64,000 bases of DNA from Sphaeramia orbicularis (taxonomy: Eukaryota > Chordata > Actinopteri > Kurtiformes > Apogonidae). The position numbers and the translations under genes are program-made. Under the pieces are notes generated by a model. That model was not told the DNA's origin and ran no database searches. It saw nothing but the letters and a program-made list of their open reading frames with translations. How positions within the stretch are numbered: position 1 is the first letter of the stretch; the number at the start of each line of letters is the position of its first letter. Below are positions 35,375 through 46,500 of the stretch, in pieces. Location: positions 54,151,932 to 54,215,931 of the forward strand of contig NC_043973.1 of NCBI RefSeq assembly GCF_902148855.1. Reading direction: 5' to 3'.

Positions 35375-38300
35375 CTACAGTCCATTCTGCACAACAGATA
35401 CACAGGGATCCTCATCATCACGGCGACAGGGGAAGGTCCGGATCACCTGAGCAATGCGACTGGCCACGGCCGAAGAGCTGGCGGCGAGGACTCTGCGAGA
35501 CATCATGTCAAACTCTGCACCTGCAGACACAGATGGACCAATCAGAAAAGGCCACGCCCCCAGTGGGAGATTGCAGCACTTTCTTATGTAAACTAGAGGA
35601 AACACGAGCAATGACATTAGCTAAAAAACGACAGCCGCTACTGTTAGCGACCACATGTTCTGCATGTGGGTGAGCACATGGTCACTTTAAAGACGAGTGA
35701 GACTTTGTGTTTGTTAGAGAAAACATTAATGTTCATTCAATTAGTGACAAACTGAGGTACTTTATCATGAAAGTTTTATTTGACACATTGGAGAAATCTT
35801 CTTACAACACAAACTGATTAAATCTGTAAAATATTTATTGATAAATGCTGGAGCCAGAATGTGGTAGAAAAACAACAACAAACCGTCTGTATCCATGACA
35901 ATGCCTCCTGCTTCTTGTACGATGAGTGCAGACGCGGCAATGTCCCAACAGTGCATTCCAATGTGGTAGTAGACGTCAGCCGCACCTGAGGCCACCTGAC
36001 ACATGTCGACAGCTGCTGTCCCCAACGCCCGCACGCTGAACAAACAAATAGTAAACAAATAAACAAACACATGTCCATGGCTGCCCTCCCCAACGCCCGC
36101 ACATTAAACAAACAAACAAACAAACAGTAAACAAATAAACAAACACATGTCCACAGCTGCTGTCCCCAACGCCCGCACGTTAAACAAACAAACAAACAAA
36201 CAAACAAACAGTAAACAAATAAACAAACACATGTCGACGGCTGCCATCCCCAACGCCCGGACACTAAACAAACAAACAGTAAACAAATAAACACATGTCG
36301 ACAGCTGCCATCCCCAACGGCCGCACACTAAACAAATAAACAGTAGACAAATAAACAAACACATGTCGACGGCTGCTGTCCCCGACTACCGCACGCTAAA
36401 CAAACAGGTGAAACTGCCATAGTCAGTGCATTTGAGGCCTTTGACAGATACCTTTGGCCAATATTTTCACACTTTATAATCTGATACTAGTCATTTTTCT
36501 GCTAAATTGAGGGAGTTATGGTCAAACATTGGGTATTTTGAAAATCATGACCTTGAGTTTGGCCTTTCAAGGTCATTGAAAGTCAGCTAGATTAGTACCA
36601 AATGAAAGACCATAGCCGACTTCCTATAAGTCGATAATACAAAGTGAGTCAATTTTTGTCTTAGTTTTTAAGACAGAAGCCATTTTGTGAATATGCAAAT
36701 GAGGTGCTTGAGCCCTGGTCACTTTAGATGAAAATTATTCAAATCTATAAGCACGTACATGACAAATGAGGAAGATAATGGATAGAGAATTGAATTTACA
36801 GTACATTAGTTTGAAATTGCTACAACAAATAGACAAAAGTCACCCAACCTGGAGTAAGTAAATGTGTCACATCCGGGGGGTGAGGGGGTGGATACAGGTT
36901 CAAAGTTGTGAAAAGTTTGTGTAAGACCTGGTGTATAAGCGAGGTATAGAATTCGGAAGGTGAATGCTAAAACCATGTTAAGTTTCAGTTTCGTTTTCAC
37001 ACTATCGTTAGTGATATTGTTTATGGATAGTGCGTCCCCACCCCCACCCCGTTGCTGGGGTCCACATTACGCTTTCATGGGCCCATAATTGGTAGCGGCG
37101 CCCATGCAGATGACTAATGGGACTTCACCAGTGCTGTCTACATGTGTTTTGTGGACATGGAGAAAATGAATGAGCTGCTCAACTGAAAACACACCTCTGA
37201 AATGGACCCCACAGTTTGGAGAATATTCTGTTTATTTGTTGTTTATCTGTTATTTTGTTGTCATGAAGGGTCAGTTTTCTGTTATTTTTAAGTCTTGTTT
37301 ATTTGTTTGATGTTTTTTTGTTGTTTAATGTGTATTTTCTTGTTTGTTTGTTGTGTATCTTCAGTTCTGACCCATGCACAGGTAGTTTCAGCAGTCGGCA
37401 GATGTTGGTTGTCACGGTGGTCAGCGCCTCGTCATCACGCTCTGCACCAATCTCCGTCACCACCACGCACCTGCTGACGTCTGATTGGACAACACACAGT
37501 GACACGTTAACCATTCCATTGGACCTGAGTCCACATGAGTCCACAACGCTATAGTCATGTAGGATGTCACCTTCCTGTCCTGAGGCGTGAAGAGGAACTC
37601 CATTTAGAAACGCTCCTTGTCCTCTCTGAGCACAAAAGAGTTTGTTGTCCACACAACTGTAAACAATCCCAAACTCAGTCTGTAAACAACAAAAACAACA
37701 TCAGCACAGCTACAAACAATCCCAAATTCCACTTGTACCTGGCACATGAGTTTACCCTTTTATTGACAGTGAAGGCAATTGAGACAGCCACGAAAGGAAA
37801 CCTGTGATCAGAAGAACATGAGACTGAATAAGTCAAAGTCAAACGCAGAACCTACAAAACAGGTCCATGTTTTCTTTCCATATGAAGGATTAGGGTTGAA
37901 GGGTTAGGGTTATGGTTGGAGAGTTAGGATTGAAGGGTTAGGGTTGAAGGGTTAAAGTTAGGGGGTTAGGGTGAACATCTAAATCCACAGGGTCAGGATT
38001 AGGGTTAGGGTTGGGTTGTAGGGTTAGGGTTAGGGTTGGAGGGTTAGGATTAGGATGAAGATCTGAATCCACAAGGTCAGGGTTAGGGTAGGCTTGAAGG
38101 GTTAGGATTATGGTTGGAGGGTTAGGGTTGAAGGGTTAGGATTGGAGGGTTAGGGTTGAAGGGTTAAGGTTAGAGTTGAAGGGTTAGGGTTGACGGGTTA
38201 GGGTTGGGGGCTTAGAGTTAGGGTTGAAGGGTTAAGGTTAGAGTTGAAGGGTTAGAGTTGAAGGGTTAGGGTTGACGGGTTAGGGTTGGGGGCTTAGAGT

Positions 38301-40560
38301 TAGGGTTGAAGGGTTAAGGTTAGAGTTGAAGGGTTAGGGTTGACGGGTTAGGGTTGGAGGGTTAGCGTTAGGGTTGAAGGGTTAAGGCTAGAGTTGAAGG
38401 GTTAAGGTTGAAGGATTGGGGTTGAAAGGTTAGAGTTAGGGGTTTAATTTGAAGATCTGAATCCACGGGGTCAGGGTTAGGGTTAGGATTGGGTTGAAGG
38501 GTTAGGGTATGGTTGGAGTGTTATGGTTGGAGGGTAGGGTTGAAGGGTTATAGCTGCAGGGTTAGGGTTATGGTTGAAGGGTTATGGTTAAAGGGTTAGG
38601 GTTATGGTTGAAGGGTTAGGGTTATAGTTGGAGGTTTAGGGTTAAGGTTAGGAACAGGGTTAGGGTTTGTCACCTGTGGACGAAGTTGACGGTCCCGTCA
38701 ATGGGGTCAATGATCCAGGTTGGACTGTCAGTCAGCTCCAGATGCTCACCTGCACCAATAGACTCCTCCCCTATGAACCTGAGGGTCAAAGGTCAAACGC
38801 ATTGCGAGTGTTTTTGTACAAGAGACAATAACAAAAGAAAGGGAAAGAATGTTAGTTTCATATGTCTATTAGCTGATTTTACTTTTACTTTGAGGAACTG
38901 ACTTGGGTCAGGGTTAGGGTTAGTCTACACTCAGCTTTAGTGGAGTCTTGAACTTCTACAAGAAACTCATTTATTTAGTTTACAGAAAACCAGGCAATTC
39001 ATGCTGGTTTAAAGCAGGGCTGTCCAATCCTGGTCCTGGAGGGCCAGTATCCTGCATGTTTTAGATGTTTCCCTCTTCCAACACACTTGATTACAATGAT
39101 CCGCCTATCATCAAACTGCAGAAGAACGAGAACGCCCATCAGGTGGAAGAGGAAACATCTAAAACATCTTATCAGGTACACTACTGCCCCAAGTGGTCTG
39201 ACTTATCAGTGCATGTCAAAGTTCTTGGACAGACAGACAGATGGACGACCAGCTGACGACCACACCCTGCGGCCAGTGTGGCCAAAGGTAAAAAGGCTCA
39301 ACTCGTCTGGAAACAGGGTTTGTAGAACTGAACCTGTGCTGTGGGAATCTCCTCCTGATGGTCATTATCAGAAATTTCTCCACTCTTTGATCAGTTTCTG
39401 TGACAAGATCAGCTGCAGAACTTTTCAACTTCACATCTTTTGGATGATGGAGAGACGACATAATCATCTGAAGGAAAAGAGAGACACATGGACATTAGTC
39501 TTTATCTGTACACAGGGTTAGGGTTTAGAACAGGGTTAGGAACAGGGTTAGGGTTAGGAACAGAGTTAGGAACAGGGATAGGGTTTAGAACAGGGTTAGG
39601 AACAGAATTAGAGTAAGAGTCAGGGTTAGGGTTAGGTTTAGACCCAGGTTTAGGGTCAGAGTCAGGGTCAGGTTCTCTGAGCAGGAAGAACTCTGCTGAA
39701 GCTTCACAACTGTGTTCATGATCATGATTTGCAGCTTCAACAATTCTACAAAGTTCTGAGTCAGGGATAGATTGAAGCGGGGGGGGGGGGGGCTGACAAT
39801 GGCAAATTCATGGGGCACAGCATTTGTTGGGGGGGCCGTAGAGCAATGGAGGGGGCCCAGTGGGTTCGGGTTAGAAGTTATGAAAATTTGGTGTAAGGTT
39901 CGATGTATAATAGAGGCATAGAAGCCGGGAGACGGACGTTGAAAGTATGTAAAGTTTAGTTTTTCTTCTTGACTGTTATGTTAGTCAAGGACTGCACCGC
40001 CACATACACCCCCCCCCCCCCCCCCCCCCCCCCCAGATACTGAATTAGATACTGATACTGAACATTTAGCTTTCATGGGGTCCATAATTGCTAGCAGTGC
40101 CCCAGGGAACAGAACTAGAGGTTGGTCCAGCAGAGCACACTTGTGTTCAGGTAAAGGTCGTTGTGAGGTCACAGTCACTCTGAACACACATTCCTGAACG
40201 TCCTTATCTGGACCAACCACCTGGACGTGAAATCACAGTGTGGACGTCTTTGGAAAAGACACGAAAAAATGAAAAGAACTGATAGAAAATAATAATGACT
40301 GAGATTAAACTGATTTTATTCTTTCTTATTTTGTTTTTGAGCAGCAGAAGAAAAGCCCACGTTGTGTGATGTTCTGAGGAAACATTTGCTGGTGTTCCTG
40401 ATCTGGGACATTGTGTTTATAAGTTAGAAGGAGCTTTGTCTCCAACAACACAAACTTAACACTGGTCTCCTCTTCTGTGATTGGTCGGTTTGTTTCTTAC
40501 CTCAGCAGCCTGTTTGGCGACGGAGATACCGAAGTTCAGACACTCGGTCCAGTCGGACAT
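35375..40560 (-). CDS. impa1: Inositol monophosphatase (IMPA1-like)
   Basis: Eight coding exons: 40501-40560, 39334-39467, 38674-38778, 37756-37801, 37571-37679, 37372-37480, 35884-36035, 35375-35520. They total 861 nt, 286 aa, with clean phases. The enzyme hydrolyses myo-inositol monophosphates to inositol in the cytosol with Mg2+ and is the family inhibited by lithium. Metal-site motifs are intact: GEES (about 68-71), WIIDPIDGT (about 86-94) and HCWD with Asp at about 219. The C-terminal MSRRV and RDDED match IMPA1 better than IMPA2 from memory, so the symbol is likely but not certain. The extra C-terminal residues after RDDED are slightly longer than in human. The acceptor of exon 35884-36035 is followed upstream by five partial copies of itself. 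Confidence 0.93.
36036..36405. repeat. Tandem copies of intron end plus exon 7 start (IMPA gene)
   Basis: Five extra units of about 60-80 bp each hold (minus strand) a T-rich tract, a TTTAG acceptor and then about 35 bases copying the first codons of exon 7 (GGGCGTTGGGGACAGCAGCT and variants) followed by GTTTGTTTA repeats. The genuine exon is the leftmost copy. Confidence 0.9.
36406..37200. other. Intronic dispersed-repeat sequence
   Basis: No exon. GAGTTTGGCCTTTCAAGGTC and neighbouring sequence look like a dispersed repeat. A segment at about 36870-37110 shares its arrangement with 39.8-40.1 kb and with the inside of the hAT element at 2.5 kb. Confidence 0.5.
37870..38665. repeat. GGGTTAGGGTTGAAGGGTTA minisatellite
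   Basis: Degenerate telomere-like units, partly arranged in higher-order blocks (GGGTTGACGGGTTAGGGTTG recurs near 38185, 38270 and 38340). It lies in an IMPA intron. Confidence 0.92.
39015..39175. mobile_element. Foldback MITE, second copy
   Basis: CAGGGCTGTCCAATCCTGGT with ATCCTGCATGTTTTAGATGT matches the element at 1961-2162, and the right part (GGAAACATCTAAAACATCTT) is a partial inverted repeat. The right end is diverged or lost. It is intronic in the IMPA gene. Confidence 0.6.
39510..39680. repeat. GGGTTAGGAACAG repeat
   Basis: Same motif family as 21190-21655, in an IMPA intron. Confidence 0.85.
39779..40110. repeat. Dispersed repeat with G-run and C-run
   Basis: A G-run at about 39779-39792 and a C-run of over 20 bases at about 40011-40034 flank a segment with GTATAATAGAGGCATAGAAG and GTTGAAAGTATGTAAAGTTT. 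The latter also occurs at about 2973-2992 inside the hAT element. Confidence 0.65.
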
Positions 40561-40889
40561 TATGAAAAGATCTGAGAGCTCTGTCAAAGCCAGGAGAGGA
40601 TAAACAAAAAGAAAAGAGTAGAGTAATAACAGAACACTGTAGAAACAGTAGAGGAACAGTAGGTTCCACTCCCTAGGCTCTGCAGGTTAGGTGTTATCTA
40701 AAATGTAAAACTACAGATTGAAGACAAACATACAAGGTGTAGAAGAACTCAGAAGGACTGAGAAATGAACCCAGCGTTTGGGTTCAAGGAGAGGACAGAA
40801 ATGAACACAAAAAAAGCCAAACTGGTTTCATTCTAGCTAGAAATATAAAGATGGAATCCTGGACATGGTCATATGTTACACATGAATGG

Positions 40890-41965
40890 ACAGTAGTGAC
40901 AGTAGTAACAGTAGTAAAAGTAGTGACAGTAGTAACAGTAATAACAGTAGTGACAGTAGTGACAGTAGTAACAGGAGTGACAGTAGTGACAGTAGTGACA
41001 GTAGTGACAGGAGTGACAGTAATAACAGTAGTAACAGTAGTGACAGTAGTAACAGGAGTGACAGTAGTAACAGTAATAACAGTAGTAACAGTAGTGACAG
41101 TAGTAACAGGAGTGACAGTAGTAACAGGAGTGACAGTAGTAACAGTAGTAACAGTAGTAACAGTAGTGACAGTAGTGACAGTAGTAACAGTAGTGACAGT
41201 AGTGACAGTAGTAACAGGAGTGACAGTAATAACAGTAGTGACAGTAGTGACAGTAGTAACAGTAGTGACGGTAGTAACAGGAGTGACAGTAATAACAGTA
41301 GTGACAGTAGTGACAGTAGTAACAGTAGTAACAGTAGTGACAGTAGTAACAGTAGTGACAGTAGTGACAGTAGTAACAGGAGTGACAGTAGTAACAGGAG
41401 TGACAGTAGTGACAGTAGTAACAGGAGTGACAGTAATAACAGTAGTGACAGTAGTAACAGTAGTGACAGTAGTGACAGTAGTAACAGGAGTGACAGTAAT
41501 AACAGTAGTGACAGTAGTGACAGTAGTAACAGTAGTGACAGTAGTAACAGGAGTGACAGGAGTGACAGTAGTAACAGGAGTGACAGTAGTAACAGTAGTA
41601 ACAGGAGTGACAGTAGCAACAGGAGTGACAGTAGTGACAGTAGTGACAGTAGTAACAGGAGTGACAGTAGTAACAGTAGTGACAGTAGTGACAGTAGTAA
41701 CAGGAGTGACAGTAGTAACAGTAGCAACAGGAGTGACAGTAGTAACAGGAGTGACAGTAGTGACAGTAGTAACAGGAGTGACAGTAGTAACAGTAGCAAC
41801 AGGAGTGACAGTAGTAACAGTAGTGACAGTAATGACAGTAGTAACAGGAGTGACAGTAGTAACAGTAGTGACAGTAGTAACAGTAGTGACAGTAGTAACA
41901 GGAGTGACAGTAGTAACAGTAGCAACAGGAGTGACAGTAATAACAGTAGTGACAGTAGTAACAAA
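40890..41965. repeat. 9-bp based minisatellite (AGTAGTGAC/AGTAGTAAC), 1.07 kb
   Basis: AGTAGTGACAGTAGTAACAG units with AGGAGTGAC, AGTAATAAC and AGTAGCAAC variants arranged in longer repeating phrases. Because the unit is a multiple of three without stops, long open frames run through on both strands; these are not genes. Confidence 0.96.
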
Positions 41966-42259
41966 AGTGTTACTGTAGCAGCAGCAGTTTTACCTTCAGT
42001 TCCAGTCGTGTCTGATGCCGAAATACTGTGATTTTGCTAGATTTTTCTTTTATTCATCACACAGCCAATCACAGAGAAGTTCATCAACTTGCCAATGGCA
42101 GCACAGTCTGGACCGCCAGGCTCCTCCCCTTCACTTGTTCTCCATCAGATCCAGAGTTTAGACACAGTCCAACATGGCAGACATCATCAGAGCTACACCT
42201 CCACTGTCTGCCGGGGGTTAAAGGTCATTAGGTCACAAGGAAGGACACGACACGCCGCA

Positions 42260-42930
42260 CGTGTCCAAACCATCCAACCCAAACCATCTAACACAAACCA
42301 TCCAACCTAAACCATCCAACTGAAACCATCTAACACAAACCATCCAACTGAAACCATCTAACACAAACCATCCAACTGAAACCATCTAACACAAACCATC
42401 CAACTGAAACCATCTAACACAAACCATCCAACTGAAACCATCTAACACAAACCATCCAACCTAAACCATCCAACTGAAACCATCTAACACAAACCATCCA
42501 ACCCAAACCATCTAACACAAACCATCCAACCCAAACCATTCAACTAAAACCATCTAACACAAACCATCCAACCCAAACCATCCAACTGAAACCCTTCAAC
42601 CCAAACTATCCTGCTGAAACCCTCCAACCCAAACCATCCAACTGAAACCATCCAACTGAAACCATCCAACCCAAACCATCCAACTGAAACCATCCAGCTG
42701 AAATCATCCAACCTAAACCATCCAACTGAAACCATCCAGCTGAAATCATCCAACCCAAACCATCCAACTGAAACCATCCAACCCAAACCATCCAACTGAA
42801 ACCATCCAGCTGAAATCATCCAACCTAAACCATCCAACCTAAACCATCCAGCTGAAATCATCCAACCTAAACCATCCAACTGAAACCATCCAACTGAAAC
42901 CAACCAACCCAAACCATCCAACACTGAACT
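42260..42930. repeat. AACCATCCAACTGAAACC minisatellite
   Basis: Units alternate CATCCAACTGAAAC, CATCTAACACAAAC and CATCCAACCCAAAC. Confidence 0.94.
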
Positions 42931-43004
42931 GGACCCAATGACACCAAACAGGACACACACGTAGGAAAAGACAAATATCAAACCTGTTATTCATTCACAT
43001 CTGA

Positions 43005-43020
43005 TTTATTCAAATTTATT
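43005..43020 (-). terminator. Tandem poly(A) signals of RIOK1
   Basis: Two minus-strand AATAAA hexamers (43015-43020 and 43005-43010) lie about 490 bases after the RIOK1 stop. Confidence 0.55.
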
Positions 43021-43079
43021 TCATTTCCCTCATTTCATACACATGTTTAAACTGAACATAATGAAAACACACAAATCCA

Positions 43080-43410
43080 AGTAGTTTGACCATGATCTGG
43101 TCTGTCTGTGATCCAGTCTGTCAGTAATCCAGTCTGTCTGTGGTCCAGTCCAGTCTGTTGGTAATCTGGTCCAGTGTGTGATCCCGTCTGTCTGTGATCC
43201 AGTCTGTCTGTGATCCTGTCCAGTCGGTCTGTAATCTGGTCCAGTCGGTCTGTGATCTGGTCCAGTCTGTCTGTAATCCGGTCCAGTCTGTGATCTGGTC
43301 TGTCTGTTTGTGATCCAGTCTGTCTGTTTGTGATCCGGTCCAGTCGGTCTGTAATCTGGTCCAGTCTGTAATCCAATCCATTCTGTCTGCGATCCGGTCC
43401 AGTTGGTCTG
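43080..43410. repeat. CCAGTCTGTCTGTGATC minisatellite in the RIOK1 3' UTR
   Basis: CAGTCTGTCTGTGATCCAGT-type units lie between the RIOK1 stop codon and its likely poly(A) signals, so they would be transcribed in the 3' UTR. Confidence 0.85.
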
Positions 43411-43503
43411 CTCTGGGTCATTCATGGAAACACACATATTTGACCTCTGACCATGACTGTATGGGATCACATGACCTCTGCTCTGTACTGTCATTGGTGG
43501 GCC

Positions 43504-46500
43504 TCATCTGCCCTTCTTCATCTTGGACACCTTCTCTTTCCTCTTCTTCACGTGTTTGGGGACTTTGTTTTTTCTTTTCTCTCTCTGAGCTTCTTTCACC
43601 AACTTCTTCTTCACCTGGAAAATAAAAACCGACGTTAACCGTCTCCATAGAAACGAGAGGCGGACGCACGACCTTCCGGTTATTTAAACCATGACACTTG
43701 GTCTTTCTGGGGGAGGGGCCAGAACTCCGGACCCCACCCCAAATTCACTTGTATGTGTGAAAATTACTTCATTGCACTTACGGATTTTTAATTCAAAGGA
43801 AAATAACAAACAAACAAATAAAGCTGCTGTTGAGTTTTCACCTTTTTGTCCATCGGGGGTTCCTCTGTCCGTCCTTTACCCTCCTCCTCCTCCTCCTCCT
43901 CCTCCTCCTCTTCCTCCGATGACGATAATGATGAAGGTTGTTCGTCCTCCAGAAGAGCAGGAACCTGAAAACACAACAACACTGAATGACAAACATGTCA
44001 ACCCTGAGGGAACATTAAAGGTTCTTCAATATTCAACAGAAAACACAGACCAGAAAAACACAAAAGAAAATGAAGGCAAACAAACGTGACATTCACTGAA
44101 ATCTGAATGTTCTCAAACTACTGATTCCACTCATTCTGGTTTGTGTCCACGGCCCAGTGATGTTCAGTCGCTTCAACGGCGTCGTGTTTCGTCCGTGTCA
44201 GTTCCGTGCCGTTCATTGTAGAACAGGGTCAGGGTTTAGAACAGGGTCAGGGTTTAGAACAGTGTCAGGGTTTAGAACAGGGTCAGGGTTTAGAACAGTG
44301 TCAGGGTTTAGAACAGGGTCAGGGTTTAGAACAGTGTCAGGGTTTAGAACAGGGTCAGGGTTTAGAACAGGGTCAGGGTTTAGAACAGTGTCAGGGTTTA
44401 GAACAGGGTCAGGGTTTAGAACAGGGTCAGGGTTTAGAACAGTGTCAGGGTTTAGAACAGGGTCAGGGTTTAGAACAGGGTCAGGGTTTAGAACAGTGTC
44501 AGGGTTTAGAACAGGGTCAGGGTTTAGAACAGTGTCAGGGTTTAGAACAGGGTCAGGGTTTAGAACAGTGTCAGGGTTTAGAACAGGGTCAGGGTTTAGA
44601 ACAGGGTTAGGATTTAGAACAGGGTTTAGAACAGGGTTAGGGTTTAGAACAGGGTTTAGAGCAGGGTTAGGGTTTAGAACAGGGTCAGGGTTTAGAACAG
44701 GGCTTAGAACAGGGTCAGGGTTTAGAACAGGGTTTAGAGCAGGGTTAGGGTTTAGAACAGGGCTTAGAACAGGGTCAGGGTTTAGAACAGTGTCAGGGTT
44801 TAGAACAGGGTCAGGGTTTAGAACAGTGTCAGGGTTTAGAACAGGGTCAGGGTTTAGAACAGGGTTAGGATTTAGAACAGGGTTTAGAACAGGGTTAGGG
44901 TTTAGAACAGGGTTTAGAGCAGGGTTAGGGTTTAGAACAGGGTCAGGGTTTAGAACAGGGCTTAGAACAGGGTCAGGGTTTAGAACAGGGTTTAGAGCAG
45001 GGTTAGGGTTTAGAACAGGGCTTAGAACAGGGTCAGGGTTTAGAACAGGGTTAGGGTTTGGGTTAACAGTGATCGTACCGTCTGAACTCCTGACAGGTCC
45101 TTCTTCAGTCCGGTCAGCGTTTGGTACAGAATCTGTACAGAACACATCATCATCATCTTCATCATCATGTTTGATCCTCCACCAGCTGATCAATCAGCTC
45201 ATCCTCAATAAAAATCCTCTTACGTTGTCATGGTTACCACAGAGCGCTGACTCCTCCTCCTTTATCCTCATGAGGTCAACATCTCGTTCGTAGTGATTCA
45301 CCTCCGTCAGAGTGCGAGGAATGTACGCCTTCTTAAACACCTGAGGGGTCAAAGGTCAAACCCAGAGGTCATGTGACCTGGTAGGTGGTTGTGAGGTCTG
45401 ATTCTGATTGACAGGTGAATGTCACCTGCCTCACTGACCTGCTGCTCATTAACTCCTTTCCATGACAGTACTTACTGGTTCATGGTTCAATGTGTTTCTA
45501 AAGCTTGGACTGTTTTCATGTTGGTTTCAAACGCGCACATCCGTTCATGAGTCAACATGTACGGGGAAAACAGGAGGACGAGGACGGCTCACCTCTTCAT
45601 CCACTGCATCCTGGTCCGACCTCTGCTGAGCCGTTCGCTGAGCCGCAACCAGCATGGCCTACACAAACACAGACACACAACTGTAACACAACAGACACAC
45701 AACCAGTACACAAACACAGACACACAACTGTAACACAACAGACACACAACCAGTACACAAACACAGACACACAACTGTAACACAACAGACACACAACTGT
45801 AACACAACCAGTATACAAACACAGACACACAACTGTAACACAACAGACACACAACCAGTACACAAACACAGACACACAACTGTAGCACAACAGACACACA
45901 ACTGTAACACAACCAGTATACAAACACAGACACACAACTGCAACACAACAGACACACAACCAGTATACAAACACAGACACATACATTAGACAAAGACACC
46001 TGAACATGTTCAGTATCTGCTGTTATTTGTGTGTTTGTGTGTTGAACTGGTCACAGTTGTGTCAGTCAACATCAGCCAAAACTAAATTCACCGTCAACCA
46101 AGCGAAGAAACAATGAGTCACCATGGCAACAGGTTTAAGAAAGACAGCACATGTGTAAACAAACAAAGCTTAGACTGGGCCTAAATGTGGACGTGTGTGT
46201 TGGGACCTTGCTCAGGTACTGGTCCAGGTTGGTTTTAGTGACTGATGGATCTGTGATGAAGTCAAACAGCTCTCTGATCGTCATCACTGCCACACCGCGC
46301 TTCACAAAGAACTCTGGGAAAAAATACACACGGACAGGTGAGCTAACGGTCAGAGGTCAGGGGTCAGCAGGTATGTCTCTGTGGTTACCATTGACGTTGC
46401 TGCAGTCTTTCCTGAGGAACTCCAGAGCGTGTGGATGGTCGTGTTCCACTGACTGCGACACGTCAATGATGTAGGCGTCTCCGTCGTGATACCTGCACAG

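Noticed and set aside
40851-42031. Open frames of over 350 codons on both strands
   Set aside because: Stop-free only because the 9-bp unit keeps phase; no family similarity.
44157-45293. Open frames of 300 or more codons through the GGGTTTAGAACAGGGTCA array
   Set aside because: Repeat translation inside a RIOK1 intron; it even overlaps RIOK1 exons 45079-45132 and 45224-45293 in other frames.
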